From Mermis nigrescens (lineage: Eukaryota; Nematoda; Enoplea; Mermithida; Mermithidae), in assembly GCA_036768485.1 (NCBI GenBank), contig JAVLUZ010000340.1:2739470-2803469 (forward strand): a stretch of 64,000 bases of DNA. The letters are read 5' to 3'. Positions 47,882 to 58,490 of the stretch are shown piece after piece. Made by a program: the position numbers and the translations under genes. Under the pieces are notes generated by a model that had not been told where the DNA came from, made no database searches, and was given only the letters and a program-made list of their open reading frames with translations. Each line of letters begins with the position of its first letter. Position 1 is the stretch's first letter.

Positions 47882-48279
47882 CTAAGAACACGGAGCAAAC
47901 TTATTTTCCACAACTCTTAGCGTATTTCAGACTTTGCATACCAAAAATATTTATTTTTCAATGAATTTTTCGAAACAATATCGGAAAAAATTTATAAGCT
48001 GGTTTATTGAACGATAGAAAATTTAAATATAACTTTTTTTCGCAAATATGCGTGTTCGATTCACCATGAAATGGTAAATTTTCAAATTTCAATAAACGAA
48101 ATGTATCGCTTAGAATCAAGCACACATATGAAGAAATTCGTTTAAAGTATTCGCCTGAACACAGTTTACGTATATAATGATACCTTACCTAGCCATACAT
48201 GCAGCGACTCAAAATTGTGGAAGGGTGTCAGTCGGCCACTTTAAGGGAGGAAGGGGTGGCCTTCGAGTTTTGGCCAAAA

Positions 48280-48345
48280 ATAGTAAAAATAGCAAATAGG
48301 CAAAATAGCAAAAAATAGCAAAATAGCAAATGGCAAAAATATCAA
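48280..48345. repeat. AAAATAGCA short tandem repeat
   Basis: Seven or so imperfect repeats of AAAATAGCA/AAATAGCAA within the ex intron 47882-49276. The same intron also holds GC-rich repeat fragments near 48530-48840 and 48840-49100. Confidence 0.7.
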
Positions 48346-49276
48346 ACACACCTAGGTATATGCATAAACATGCCCTAAAAATGTATGTTTTCTATTCAAA
48401 AGTCGAAGAAGGTAACTACTCATTGCTCTTTTGGCATCGGCCAAGGACTGCTTGAAACAGGTTAAATGAAAACGATATTCGCGTGAATGTGAGCGCTTTG
48501 GGCGAATGATCCTGGCCATGTATACATGAGCACGCTTAGGTTTTCAAGGGTCAAGTGACTTCCTTGGAATTGAGGGGTAAGCCGGTCTGAGGGGGTCAAG
48601 AATTGAGTTTTTGGACCAAAATGAGCTCAAAAACTGGTACAAGCGCTAAAATAGCGTTAAAACTATGTAATTCCACAGCCTCTGGTCATTTTCAAGCATT
48701 TGTAAATAATATTTTCAATTTGCATCCATTGTTGGCCTTCATTTTGCCTCATTTTCTCCACAAAATTTTCATTTAACCATTTTGGGGGTCTAGGCCGCCA
48801 ACCCCCCCACGTGCATGTCTGATCATGACTACAGACGAAGAACATGGTAGATCTGGGGAACGGTGGAAAATCGAGCTTTTTGGGCCAAACTGATCTCAGC
48901 GTTAAAAGTATGATATTCCACAGTTCCTGATCAATTTCAAGCACTTTTGAAGAAAATTTTCAATGTCCATTCATTTCCGGCCTTGATTTTACCTCATTTT
49001 TTCCAGGAAATTTACAAAACTCTAACGGGATTGGTCCGGTTTTCCTGCGGGGTTGCCCAGTTGCCAGGGTCAACTCACTTAACCCAGTATTGACCCTGTG
49101 CCCATGTATAAATACTGAATAATATTTCCGAAAACTCTGTGGCATGGTACGATGCTGTAAAACACCGGGAAATGAAAAAGGTTCTTATTTAGCACGAATC
49201 CAGATTTCCAATTAAATAATTGCAAACAGCACTTCTTCGTTGATAGCATCAGGTAATGTAGTTCTTATAAGCTTAC

Positions 49277-49401
49277 CATTTTCGTTTTCACTATCATCGT
49301 GATTTTGCTGCCGATCGGACACAATTCCTGAAGTGGTATTACTGCTAGCATCGCTGACCAAACTAATTCGTTGACCTCCAGCCAAACCCTGAGGAGTCCA
49401 G
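49277..49401 (-). CDS. ex: Expanded (ex) homologue, exon with conserved TSGIVS degron
   Basis: This encodes 41 residues, WTPQGLAGGQRISLVSDASS, NTTSGIVSDRQQNHDD and SENEN. The block QRISxxSxxSSNTTSGIVSDR is, as I recall it, almost identical to Drosophila Expanded just after the FERM domain, and is the clearest proof of identity. TSGIVS (49317-49334) is the phosphodegron read by Slimb/beta-TrCP after Crumbs-stimulated phosphorylation in flies. The acceptor is GCTTCAG|C and the donor AAAATG|GTAAGC is strong. The frame continuing to 49212 is intron. Confidence 0.92.
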
Positions 49402-49672
49402 CTGAAGCAAATGCTCAATAGTCAAATAATACAAAAATATTGTAGTCATATCGGAGCTACTCATGCCTGATGGAAAAATTTCTAAACTTACTTTATCAGT
49501 AAAAACATTTAAAGGCTTCTATGTAATTACTGATGAAAAGCAAATAAGGATTTGATTTCTGATTAAAAATCGGCAAGTAATACTTGTAACTTAATTGACT
49601 TAGCCAAGAATATTTACGAAACGGCTTGAAAAAGAGAAAGTCTACGAACGGACAGTCTTAAGTGAGTCTGAC

Positions 49673-50299
49673 CAGGCCCGTATCCAGGGCGGATATGGGA
49701 GCACCTCTAAATGGCATATGAGAATGATTTCTTTCCCTTTACTCCCCCTTTACTTTTTTAGCCGAAAATCGCTAAACTTTTTGAAATTCACATAATTTGA
49801 GTCAATTTAGTTCCAAGCGTGCGGTTGTCTTTATACAACCTAAAGCGCCTATTTCGCATGTCCTCTGTTCTTCACTGGTTTTATGCAGAAAATATGATTT
49901 GTTCAAGAAGCAAGGATGACATTAATTTTGCGGCGATTATAAATTTTCTGATATACTTTGACCATTTTTAGGGTTATTACAAAGCGTAAATTGGCTGATT
50001 TTGTAAAAATTTAAGCGTTATGTACGATAGTGCTCTTTTTAAAACAAAAGTTTCTCAGGGTTCTACCCCGGACCCCCCTGCCGGGGCTTGAGTGCGCCAT
50101 TCCAGACCTCCGAGCCTCAGGAGAGAGGGTGTCCCTTGGATCCTAACCATATTTAAGGCATATGGGTAGCAAAATTAACAAAGTGCGAAGCTCTAGTGGT
50201 CGTAAAACGTCTTTTTTAATTCACCCTTCGGCCCCTCTTAGCTTTTTGAAAAATTTTGTTCGTACCCCCTCCTGAAACAAAATGCTGGATATGGGCCTG
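49673..50299. mobile_element. hAT-like element with CAGGCCCGTATCC ends, 627 bp
   Basis: It starts CAGGCCCGTATCCAGGGCGG and ends GCTGGATATGGGCCTG. The flanking 8-mers are agtctgac (49665-49672) and cttctgac (50300-50307), 6 of 8 identical. Related ends are seen near 24880 (ggatacaggcctg) and 23078 (cgtatccaggatttt). No coding region was seen. It lies in the ex intron. Confidence 0.75.
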
Positions 50300-50319
50300 C
50301 TTCTGACCACACATTCACA

Positions 50320-50700
50320 TAGGGGGGTGAGGGGGTATTACCCCCACCTCAGGGTCCGAGACTTGAATCCCTGTCGGACGATTTTGAGCTATCAAACATT
50401 TTTTGCATGATTTTTGGGTACAAAAGCAGCGAAGATATTGAAATTTTTCGGCGCTTCGCGCCGACTAATACATTCCTGTTTTGTTTGCCCATAAAATACC
50501 TACATAGAATGAACTTGAAATGATCTGAAAAGTCAAAATTTTCGATGAAATTTTATATTTTTTACTTACAAGAGTGACAAAACTAGTCAGAATGGGACAA
50601 AAAGTAGTTGAAAATGCAGTTTTTCACATTAAAACATGCTATATAGGATGTTTAAGCCATTTTTCATATTTGACCCGCAAAAAAGCTAGACTCTGAATTT
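50320..50700. repeat. GC-rich repeat with CGGCGCTTCGCGCCG hairpin
   Basis: It begins GGGGGGTGAGGGGGTATTAC and has a perfect CGGCGCTTCGCGCCG near 50449. The same family is found near 14116-14525 (reverse) and 55735-56124. One boundary of the last reads CTGCCGACCCTG. Confidence 0.6.
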
Positions 50701-51112
50701 AGTAGTCCTAAATTTTGGGATTTCATCCCCTGAACTTTCGACCTCGGGAAACTATGCTTCTGACCATACATAAATGCATAGCATAGTCGGTCTAAGAGGT
50801 CAGGCTGGTCTGAAGAATCAGCAAGAGGGCTTCGATGAGCTAAAATGGTCAAAAAATTCATGAACGTTAAAATAACATAAAAATCGTTTTAATTAACGGT
50901 TTCTGGTCAATTTGAAGCACTTTTTAAATAAATTAGTGATTTATGCCCGTTTTTCATATTAATTTCGCTCCCATGTACATGTGTAGTTCTGGCCCCACTC
51001 ACATACGGCTAAATCGATAACGAGGCAACACCCTAACCAAGTGAAAATGAATAAAGAATTGAATATAGAACTAGATATGAGACAAACGACATTTTATTTC
51101 CTTTAAGCTTAC

Positions 51113-51187
51113 CCAGCATTGGAATAATCATTAAAATCGAACAGCAGGTGGCCTCGATTGTGCGCCAACTCAAAGTCATGATTATCG
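51113..51187 (-). CDS. ex: Expanded (ex) homologue, 75-nt exon after FERM domain
   Basis: It encodes 24 residues, DNHDFELAHNRGHLLFDFND, then YSNA and the start of Gly. The acceptor is CATTTACAG|C and the donor is GCTGG|GTAAGC. It joins in phase to the degron exon as NAGWTPQGLAGG. It is too short to be found as an open frame alone. By position it corresponds to the linker between the FERM C-lobe and the conserved SSNTTSGIVSD block. Confidence 0.83.
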
Positions 51188-53181
51188 CTGTAAATGTATG
51201 ATTCCCTGAATTGCTTGCTCTCTATAATAAAAAGAACTGCTCTAAAATGATTCGTCGATTTGTACGAAGTCAAATAAAATCTACACAAAAAAGTAAGGCC
51301 AACTTTTCTATAATGTTGTTTTGATTTGACGAATCGGGCTAATTAAGTTGCATCAAGTTTAATTTTGAAATTTTAAATTCAATCGAGCCCAATACTTAGC
51401 TTTGATCATCGTTGATTTGCTGACTATCAATTATAAATTAGGAGAAACAAGCGATGAGTTTGTTTAGCATTTCGAGGACAAATCAAATTTTTTATGCTAT
51501 ATAGGTTGAAAAGAGGAAGAAACCGGCATTATTACAGTATATAGATAAAGGCGGGTTTAATGCATGACCAAAGCATCTCTTAATCAAAATTCTCCATATA
51601 TATTTCTTTCATCAAGAACGCGACAAAATTGATAGAGCAACAATTTTAGTTTTCGACTTTGTACCTCTTACATCGTAATGATTATCCCGTGCATAAATTC
51701 CGAATAAATCCAGCGTATGGCTTATTTTGTTCTGCAAAGTGTCAAGTATGAAAAACAAAATGATCTGAATTCAATAATTTGCAACGATTTGTGGCCGTCA
51801 GTGATCACAACTTCTCAGATTTTTCCGGCGCTCCGCGCCGAATCGTACCTATTAATGACATTTATTTACTTTCTTGACGGCCCGGAAGTCTTCGTTCAGT
51901 TAATAGGTTTTAAATGGATATCAAGAGCAGAAACAGCTTTTTCACCAGTTTTCTTATATTTTCAAGCATAACTTTTCACAATTTTTGACGTTCTACGTAA
52001 CGTGTTACAAATGCAGGAGAAGGAGCACTGATTCAAGTTTCCTAACGTTGTTCCGCTTTGATTTCACGAATTTTCGGCGCTTGGCGCTAGATTTCCGCTA
52101 AAATCAATAGAATGTAGTAATTTTTTCGAGCAAAATTGTCGAAAATTTTAAAATTATTCGAATAAACGTTGCGTCCAAGCGATTTTAAATAAAATTAGAC
52201 AGCGCAAAACGTCAAAAAACGCTATTTCGCATGTGAATGGCAAATTTTTGGACCTAAATTCGACTGTCTTTGGAAAAGTTGGGGTACCGCCCCCTTACCC
52301 CCTAACCCCGTTAGGAAAATCCTATATCCCCCACTGTACCCCCTCTGGCCGTTTTGAGATCGAACTTCATGCTCGAACCGAACCATGAACAAGCGTCAAA
52401 CGACGTCTAAAGAAATAATTTCAAGCACAAAAACTTTTTTTGAGCAACAGAATGTCCGATTCGTTCATTCAGACACTCATTATTTCGTATATATTTGATG
52501 ATACATGTCATTCCATCGCCCTTATTTTATTTATTTTCATGCAAATTTAGCCACAAAAATTCATGAAGGATAAAATACAACGAATTAAATATCAGATTTG
52601 ACATAAAATAGCAAAATTAGTATTTATTCCCCCAGGATACGTGGTTCACCCACTTCCCGGAACTTTTCACCGTGTGCATGTTTGACTGGTATAATGAGTG
52701 TATCGAGGCGGTTGGTCTTGAGGGTCACAAAGCTTTAAAAGTATTCATTGCGCGTTGAATAATGCTCCAGTAATCTTCTTGATTCATTTTTTCAATTTTT
52801 ATTTTTGGATTCACAATAAACAACTCAATCATGATCTCTACATTCTGAGGCCATTCTCGATAGTTTTGAAGAACATTATTGCAAGTTATTATCGAAAAGG
52901 AGCGAGGTGAAAAAAGATGACACGGGACCATATACGTTGAAAATCCGAAACCTAATCGAACAATGGCGGTGGCTGACTATTAAATTATTCCACGTTAGAA
53001 AAAGAAGATTGAACACAGAAGTACCTACATAAAATAACACTTCCAGACCTAAAAATAAACAGCGCTGGTCGATAAAATAATCGACAAATTTGGATTCGAG
53101 GCGAAGCGACACCCAGCCAAATTAAAAAGACGCGTAAAAATGATAAAGTGATATGGTAAAGTGATTAAATGACCTTGAAAC
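51188..53181 (-). other. ex intron; possible hidden exon not excluded
   Basis: Hairpin-bearing repeats lie near 51820 (cggcgctccgcgccg) and 52075 (cggcgcttggcgct), and GC-rich repeat sequence near 52260-52360. A protein-like minus-strand frame at 52725-52931 (including NYREWPQNVEIMIELF) has no convincing splice sites. If the preceding exon ends at a different donor, a small extra exon could lie here. Confidence 0.45.
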
Positions 53182-53411
53182 TCGACTTTCCGCGCCTCCA
53201 ACAGCTCTTGTTGCATACTCATCAAATTTTGATGAACGGAGCGGCAGAAAAATAGCAGATAGCGCGATTTTTCATCGTTGCTAGTAAAAAGGGTTAGCTT
53301 TTTACAGTTGTCCACGGAACAAATGCTAAATTTTCGGCGATCAAATGCCACTTTGCCTATTTTCGACCAAACGAAGGAGCACAAATGGTCGCGTTCGCCG
53401 CTTTCTTTTTT
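53182..53411 (-). CDS. ex: Expanded (ex) homologue, FERM C-lobe (F3/PH-like) exon
   Basis: This exon encodes most of FERM lobe F3: KKESGERDHLCSFVWSKIG, VAFDRRKFSICSVDNCKKLT, FTSNDEKSRYLLFFCRSVHQ, then NLMSMQQELLEARKV. It matches the F/W-xxIxKLxFxRKKFxI ... SRxLLxLCxxxHxxxM pattern of Expanded/FRMD6. The acceptor is TTCCATTCAG|AAA in phase 0, matching the upstream exon. The donor chosen (GTCGA|GTTTCA) is weak but is the one whose phase fits the 51187 exon. CAAG|GTCATT, 8 bases further on (exon end at 53174), is stronger but out of phase. Confidence 0.85.
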
Positions 53412-53749
53412 CTGAATGGAAAAATTTCCAATTACAAAAGAAGCAAAAGAGATTTAATAATTTTACTTTATGGTACTTAAACAAGTTCCACAATGTTTCT
53501 TTCTACTCTTCCCAAGAAGTTTTTTCTTTTTCCTTTAGCGTAACCAAAAAATAATACTGGAAGTACTGACAATGTTAGTCGGTCACAAAAATCTTGCGTC
53601 TGAAATTATATGACTCGGAGGAAAGTTGCATAAAGCGATCTCAATATTCCCATTTTTTTTATTTGAAATCGACGATCCTTATTTAAACTTTTAATTATCA
53701 ACTTTAAGTTCTTGCTTTGCAGTGAAACGAATTTGTGGCCGACATACAT

Positions 53750-54330
53750 GATCTTGGGGGCGAGGGGTAATTCAGAAGTTTCCACCCCCTCATTTTTCCA
53801 AACCCCCAGAATTCGGGATTTTTCGGAAGTTCTCAAATATTTTCTGAAAATTCGTAGAAAATGTGCTTTTTAAAGCGTCTTTAGCTATCTGCAGTGCTTG
53901 CCACGAATATTTACGTTTTAATATGCTCCATAGGATGATAGAGCTTGTTAAGGCTTATATGTTTAACACGTCGGTCGTGCGTGAGCGGAAATAGGACCGA
54001 TGTGTTAAAGATATAACCCTAACAAGCTCTAGAAGCTTATTAAAGCGTAAACATTCATGGCGAGTAGTGTATTTGCGTAAAGTGTCACATTTTCGGCGCT
54101 TTGCGCCATTATACTCATGTTTTGACTATATTTGGTTCAATTTGTTCGACTTTTTTCAAATTTTTTTCGAAATTTACTTGAAATTTTTATGCTCTAGAAA
54201 GATAGAGGATCGTCAGAAACGCCGAAAAACGGTGTTTTTGATGCGTACACCTACCATTTTTGAGCCAAGAATGGCACATTATAATTTCACTCTCCCCCCA
54301 CAGAATTTCAATGCCGTGCATGTTTGGTGA
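53750..54330. repeat. CATGCACAGC-family repeat, interrupted by a small palindromic element
   Basis: The outer parts (53750-53891 and 54078-54330) share the family landmarks: CCCCCAGAATTCGGGATTTT, TTTTCGGCGCTTTGCGCC, CTCTAGAAAGATAGAGGATC and ATGCCGTGCATGTTTGGTGA. They are separated by the 53892-54069 insertion. It lies in the ex intron. Confidence 0.7.
53892..54069. mobile_element. 178-bp palindromic insertion (MITE-like)
   Basis: It starts CAGTGCTTGCCACGAATATT and ends AATGTTTACGC-related inverted sequence (read in reverse, CACTACTCGCCATGAATGTT). The inner parts (AGAGCTTGTTA and TAACAAGCTCT; TTTAACACGTCGGTC and GACCGATGTGTTAAA) also pair, so nearly the whole element can fold. The flanks, gctatctg and tatttgcg, suggest a decayed target duplication. 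Confidence 0.7.
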
Positions 54331-55019
54331 CCGACCATATTTAATAAGCTACAAATACGTTAGTCATTGTCACTACTCCATTTCTGTCTAATCAAGAGTA
54401 ATAATGATCGTTAGGCACTGAATTATGATAATATATGATGCAGTCTCACAGGGAGCAATAATGCTGCTTTTGCAAGTAACATACGATGATATGTGCGAAG
54501 CACGGTCCAGTCGGTCTTTAGGGTCAGATCGATATATGTAAGAGGATCAGTAAAAAAATCCCAGCTTAAGGCAGTTTGATGAGCAGGACAAAAGCTAAAA
54601 AAAGCGCAAAAGCCACCTTAATCTGTGATTTGTGAATAATTTCAAGTCACTCGTGAAATTCTGACCGTTCTCCAGCTAATGACTTCCTTATTTTTCTCTG
54701 TAAGTTTTCCCCTTTTTTGTGGTCAAATAAGAAAACCCAATCGCCTCAAGTGTATATGTGCGATTGATACGAGAAAAGGTAAACAAAGGAAGCTTCATTG
54801 TCAATGCAAGAAGCTTTCGTGGAATGACAAAAAATTAGCTTCGCTAAAAAAGACGTCTGTCAGCCAGCCGCTAAATTACTGCATAATTTAATAATCAATT
54901 GATTAATTAATTAAATAATAACATAATTCGAACTGCATTGGAATATGAGATGTGCCGTAATTAAAGAGTACACGTGTCTTTCCCACGAAAAATGCATAAA
55001 AGGAAACGTGCCATAAATA

Positions 55020-55380
55020 TACATGCACAACATGGGAATTCTCGGGGAAGGGGTGAAATTTTGAAGTGCCTTTTTTAGGCCCAAAAATGGTGGGCGCGCG
55101 TCGAAAACATCGTTTTCGGCATTTCTGACGATGCGCTAACATGGAAAAATTTCGAAAACAATCAAATATATTCAACAAAATATAGTGAAAACAAGAGCAC
55201 ATGGGGCGAAGCGCCGAAAATTTGACACTTTTTAGCAAATAGATAGCTAAAACGCTTAAAAAGGTACCTTTTCAACGAATTTTCGGAAAACTTCGAAAAA
55301 TCGCGAATTCTGGGAGTGGTGAAAAAATTTCTGAGAAAATTTATCTGGGAGATAAAACCCCCTCCATGATCATGTACGGC
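55020..55380. repeat. CATGCACAGC-family repeat abutting an ex exon
   Basis: It runs from ACATGCACAACATGGGAATT through CATTTCTGACGATGC and a GGCGAAGCGCCGAAAA half-hairpin to about 55380, ending 12 bases from the donor site of the ex exon at 55393. The open frame that crosses the donor is therefore repeat-derived past that point. Confidence 0.75.
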
Positions 55381-55392
55381 CATAAAAGTTAC

Positions 55393-55686
55393 ATCGAAAA
55401 ATTCCAACCCACGCGGCGTCAAGCCAAGGAAAGCGTTGTCAAGGCGATCGCTCCGTCGCCGCCGCATGCCGTACAAATGAACGTTGACGGCCCAAGGGCC
55501 ACGCGTCACTTCGCGGCAAAATTGAGCGCGCGCCGCGTTGCGCGAAACGCCGCGCAAGTCGGCGTGCATTTTAGGCGCGTGACGACGTAAAAAAGCGCAG
55601 CCGCGCTTCTGCACCACCCAATCGGGAAAGTAAGAGCTGGGTGAGAAATAATGACTCGGCGTTCTCGACCGAGCGGTAGGATTTGG
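55393..55686 (-). CDS. ex: Expanded (ex) homologue, FERM F2-F3 exon (98 codons)
   Basis: This covers the end of FERM F2 and the first strands of F3: SHYFSPSSYFPDWVVQKRGC, FLRRHAPKMHADL, WAVNVHLYGMRRRRSD and NAFLGLTPRGLEFFD. These align with the FRMD6 segments YFxPxxYFPxWVVxKRG and VHxYRLYxDKRExxxxLxLGxTxRGIxxF. The acceptor CGCTTAAG|CCA and donor TTCGAT|GTAACT are both phase 0 and fit the neighbours. The acceptor position is the least certain part. It is unusually GC-rich and Arg-rich. Confidence 0.85.
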
Positions 55687-55734
55687 CTTAAGCGAATATA
55701 ATCACAAGGTAAACGCAACATGCACTCATGCACA

Positions 55735-56124
55735 TAAGGGGTGAGGGGGTATTTACACCCCCTGAAGAGTCACCCGGACAGGTACTGTCCAGCGACTGTG
55801 ACCTAATGGAACGTTTTTTGCATCATTTTTGAGATCGAAAGCAATAAAAATGTCAGAATTTTTCCGGTGCTTCGCGCCGGATTAGTATTTTTATGTACTT
55901 TTTACTCAAAAAGCGCGCAAAATTGATCAAAATTTTTGCATTTTTCAGTGTTAAGTGATATAATGCAGTCAAAATAAACTAAAATGCTTTGGAAATGCCA
56001 TATTACCCTGAAAAAACCTTATGCTATTTCGAACATTTTGATCGTTTAAACAACGAAAACAAAACGTGAACATTAAATTTACCGTTTTGGATTTTCGGGA
56101 TTTCACCCCGCCCTGCCGACCCTG
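55735..56124. repeat. GC-rich repeat with CTGCCGACCCTG end
   Basis: It runs from CACATAAGGGGTGAGGGGGTA to CCCTGCCGACCCTG, with the hairpin CCGGTGCTTCGCGCCGG near 55863. It is the inverse of the 14116-14525 copy. It is followed by another GC-rich repeat at about 56160-56330 (GGGGGCTCCCCCACCCAAT). Confidence 0.6.
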
Positions 56125-56789
56125 ACGTTGTGCTCCTTTGGTTGGTAAGATAGGACCATAAATGTAACAGAGGGGTCGGGGGCTCCCCCACCCAATGTTG
56201 TTTGTCCCCTATCTGCCCCAAAAAGCCGAAAATCTTTTGAAGGCCCCACCATTTTCGGAAAAAAATTAAATGTTTTGGCCGTTTTTGGCTAAAAATTGGA
56301 GTTCATTTCCCGCCTGTCATACAGCGCAATGGATTTTTTAAAGCAATTCTAGTTTTGGACCAAAGTGCCTTGCCCCATAAGAAAAATTTTGATTCCATCG
56401 TTAATGCAGCTATTAGTTCTTTTTTAAGTCGTTAAGCATATTTTTTAGGTCGTTCGGCCAGGTACAATTTTTCCTTCTTTGTACGAAATCGGCTTCTGTT
56501 AGTAAGACGCAACGCAATTGTGCAGAGAAAAAGAGAAGCCGTAAAAGTAAATCATGAAAACCTTGATACGTGTCTTTATCATACATGCACAGCAGTGAAA
56601 AACTGAAGAACACCGAGGCGACTAAAAATCCTTGCCTCGGCCGAGGGTAATGCCGAGGGTCAAGCTTATATACCTATACTCATAAATAGTACTCTTAGAA
56701 TATTTTGTAAGCACCTGAGCTAAAGAATAATCGTAATATTAAACACTTTATCGGACTAAAAGAAATGTTTATTGCTGTTAGCCAGAATT

Positions 56790-56905
56790 CTTATTCCAAT
56801 CTGATGGAGCAGAAAATTCATCATCAAAATCTAGATCATCTGAATCAGAGTTAGCCTCATCTATTTCGCCTTGTGCTATCGCGTCATCGTCGTCGTCATG
56901 CTTTA
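56790..56905 (-). pseudogene. Third copy of the acidic transposase-like tail
   Basis: On the minus strand this reads DDDDDAIAQGEIDEAN, then SDSDDLDFDDEFSAPSDW. The stop of the other two copies is replaced here by Trp. It is the same coding remnant as at 34436-34545 and 35651-35766. Confidence 0.5.
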
Positions 56906-57249
56906 TCAGATTCTTTAAAGTCACACTATTATATCCAACTGCTTTGAGATTGTGCTTTAAAAAATGAGTTTTTGAACATTTGATACAATCGACATTATGA
57001 AATACGAGTATAGTAAAATCTAATTGCTAAAGTAAACAACAATGACTGAGAGAACACTACTTCAGAGAACAAAAATTTCATGCAGAGTCGATTTACATAC
57101 AAGTGTTTTAATGAGAGTGACTTCGAAACGCATAATATGTCAAACAATTCATTCTTATTTTCAATAATAGTAGATTAAATGTGTGAAGGATTTATTGAAA
57201 TAAGTCAGCAGCATGACAGCATCTTTAATTTAACAAGTTGCCGTTGAAG

Positions 57250-58000
57250 CAGTTTTTTGTAGAAGGTCCATTTGTACATGTTAAAAGATGGTCCCCAAAA
57301 GTCTTTGTACATTTTGTACATGCAAATTTTTGTGTACTGCAATAGTACAGTAGCGATTTTACTGTGGTAAAACAGGGTTTTCGATCTTTGGTAGTGTATT
57401 TTAGCTAACTTCTGGGTTTCTGACGCCAAAAAATTATTAAAAATTGCCTCAAAACGGCGCGAAGCGCCGAAAAATTCGACATTTTTCCATTCTAAATAAA
57501 AATTCTGCTATTTGAAAGATGTATAGGACAAAGAATTATGCATTTCGGCGCGAAGCGCGGAAATTTTTGGGAATTTTATACCTTTTTATATGTTTTGTCT
57601 TCCCAAAAATCTTTGCACATTTTGTACACACAAATTTTTGGGTAGTATAATATGGTACAGCAGCGATTTTAGTGTGGTAAAAAAACAGATGTTTGACTTT
57701 TGGTAGTGTATTTTAGCTAATTCTTGGGTCTCTAAGGGCAAAATCAATAAGAATCGTTGTAAAACGGCGCGAAGCGCCGAAAAATTTTACATTTTTCCTT
57801 TTGAAATGCAATTGCTACCATCACAAAGATATATAGAACACACAATTACTCATTTCGGCGCGAAGCGCCGAAAATTTTTCCGAATTTCAGACCTTTTTTA
57901 CAATTTTTGTCTTCCCAAAAATCTTTTTACAAGTACAAAGACGGTCCCTAAAAGTCTTTGTACATCGGGAAAAATCTTTGCTTAGTACAAAAAAACACTG
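57250..58000. mobile_element. hAT-like MITE (GTACAA family), 751 bp, internally duplicated
   Basis: It starts CAGTTTTTTGTAGAAGGTCC and ends TTAGTACAAAAAAACACTG. The flanking 8-mers are cgttgaag (57242-57249) and cgctgaag (58001-58008), 7 of 8 identical. Four hairpins, near 57455, 57547, 57768 and 57858, show that the core is present twice, as in the 36336 copy but in the opposite orientation. Confidence 0.88.
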
Positions 58001-58195
58001 CGCTGAAGACTTCGAAAAGTTAATAAAAAATATAGCTGAAAAAGCAGTTAAAAACTTTGTTTACTATAAATAAGAAAACAGTGTCGAAGAAATAAACGAA
58101 CAAACGAAATAAGCTATGTAAAGACAGAACTGCAGCCATTGTTGTGCTCGCTTTTGCAGTAATGCATATTTAAACACGCATTTTCAGTCATCCAC

Positions 58196-58490
58196 AGTAG
58201 CGGATCTAGGATTTTCCTAAGGGGGGGGGCGGTTTCCACACCTGGGCGTAGGGGTGAGGGGTTTGGGGGTATGTTCCCCCCAGAAACCAAAATACCCCAC
58301 AGAAATCAATTTTTGAATTTTTTGTTTTTTTCGCAATTTTTTGATGCCAATGGATAAAGCTCGATGAGGAACGTTGAAAAATGGTGTTTTTTCCGCCAAA
58401 CCACCATTTTTAAGGCCATTTTTTTGACCTTTGAAAAATCTTGCACCCCCTTCCCCAATTTTCTTGCTGCCCACGTATGGCGGTATCCCA
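58196..58490. repeat. CATTGGCATC-family repeat copy
   Basis: It begins CAGTAGCGGATCTAGGATTT and ends TTGCTGCCCACGTATGG. It contains ATTTTTTGATGCCAATGGAT and CACACCTGGGCGTAGGGG. It is inserted in the hAT element at 56593-59403. Confidence 0.7.

Noticed and set aside
52725..52931. Protein-like minus-strand frame containing NYREWPQNVEIMIELF
   Set aside because: It has no recognisable homology, no convincing acceptor or donor, and no phase fit with the ex exons around it.
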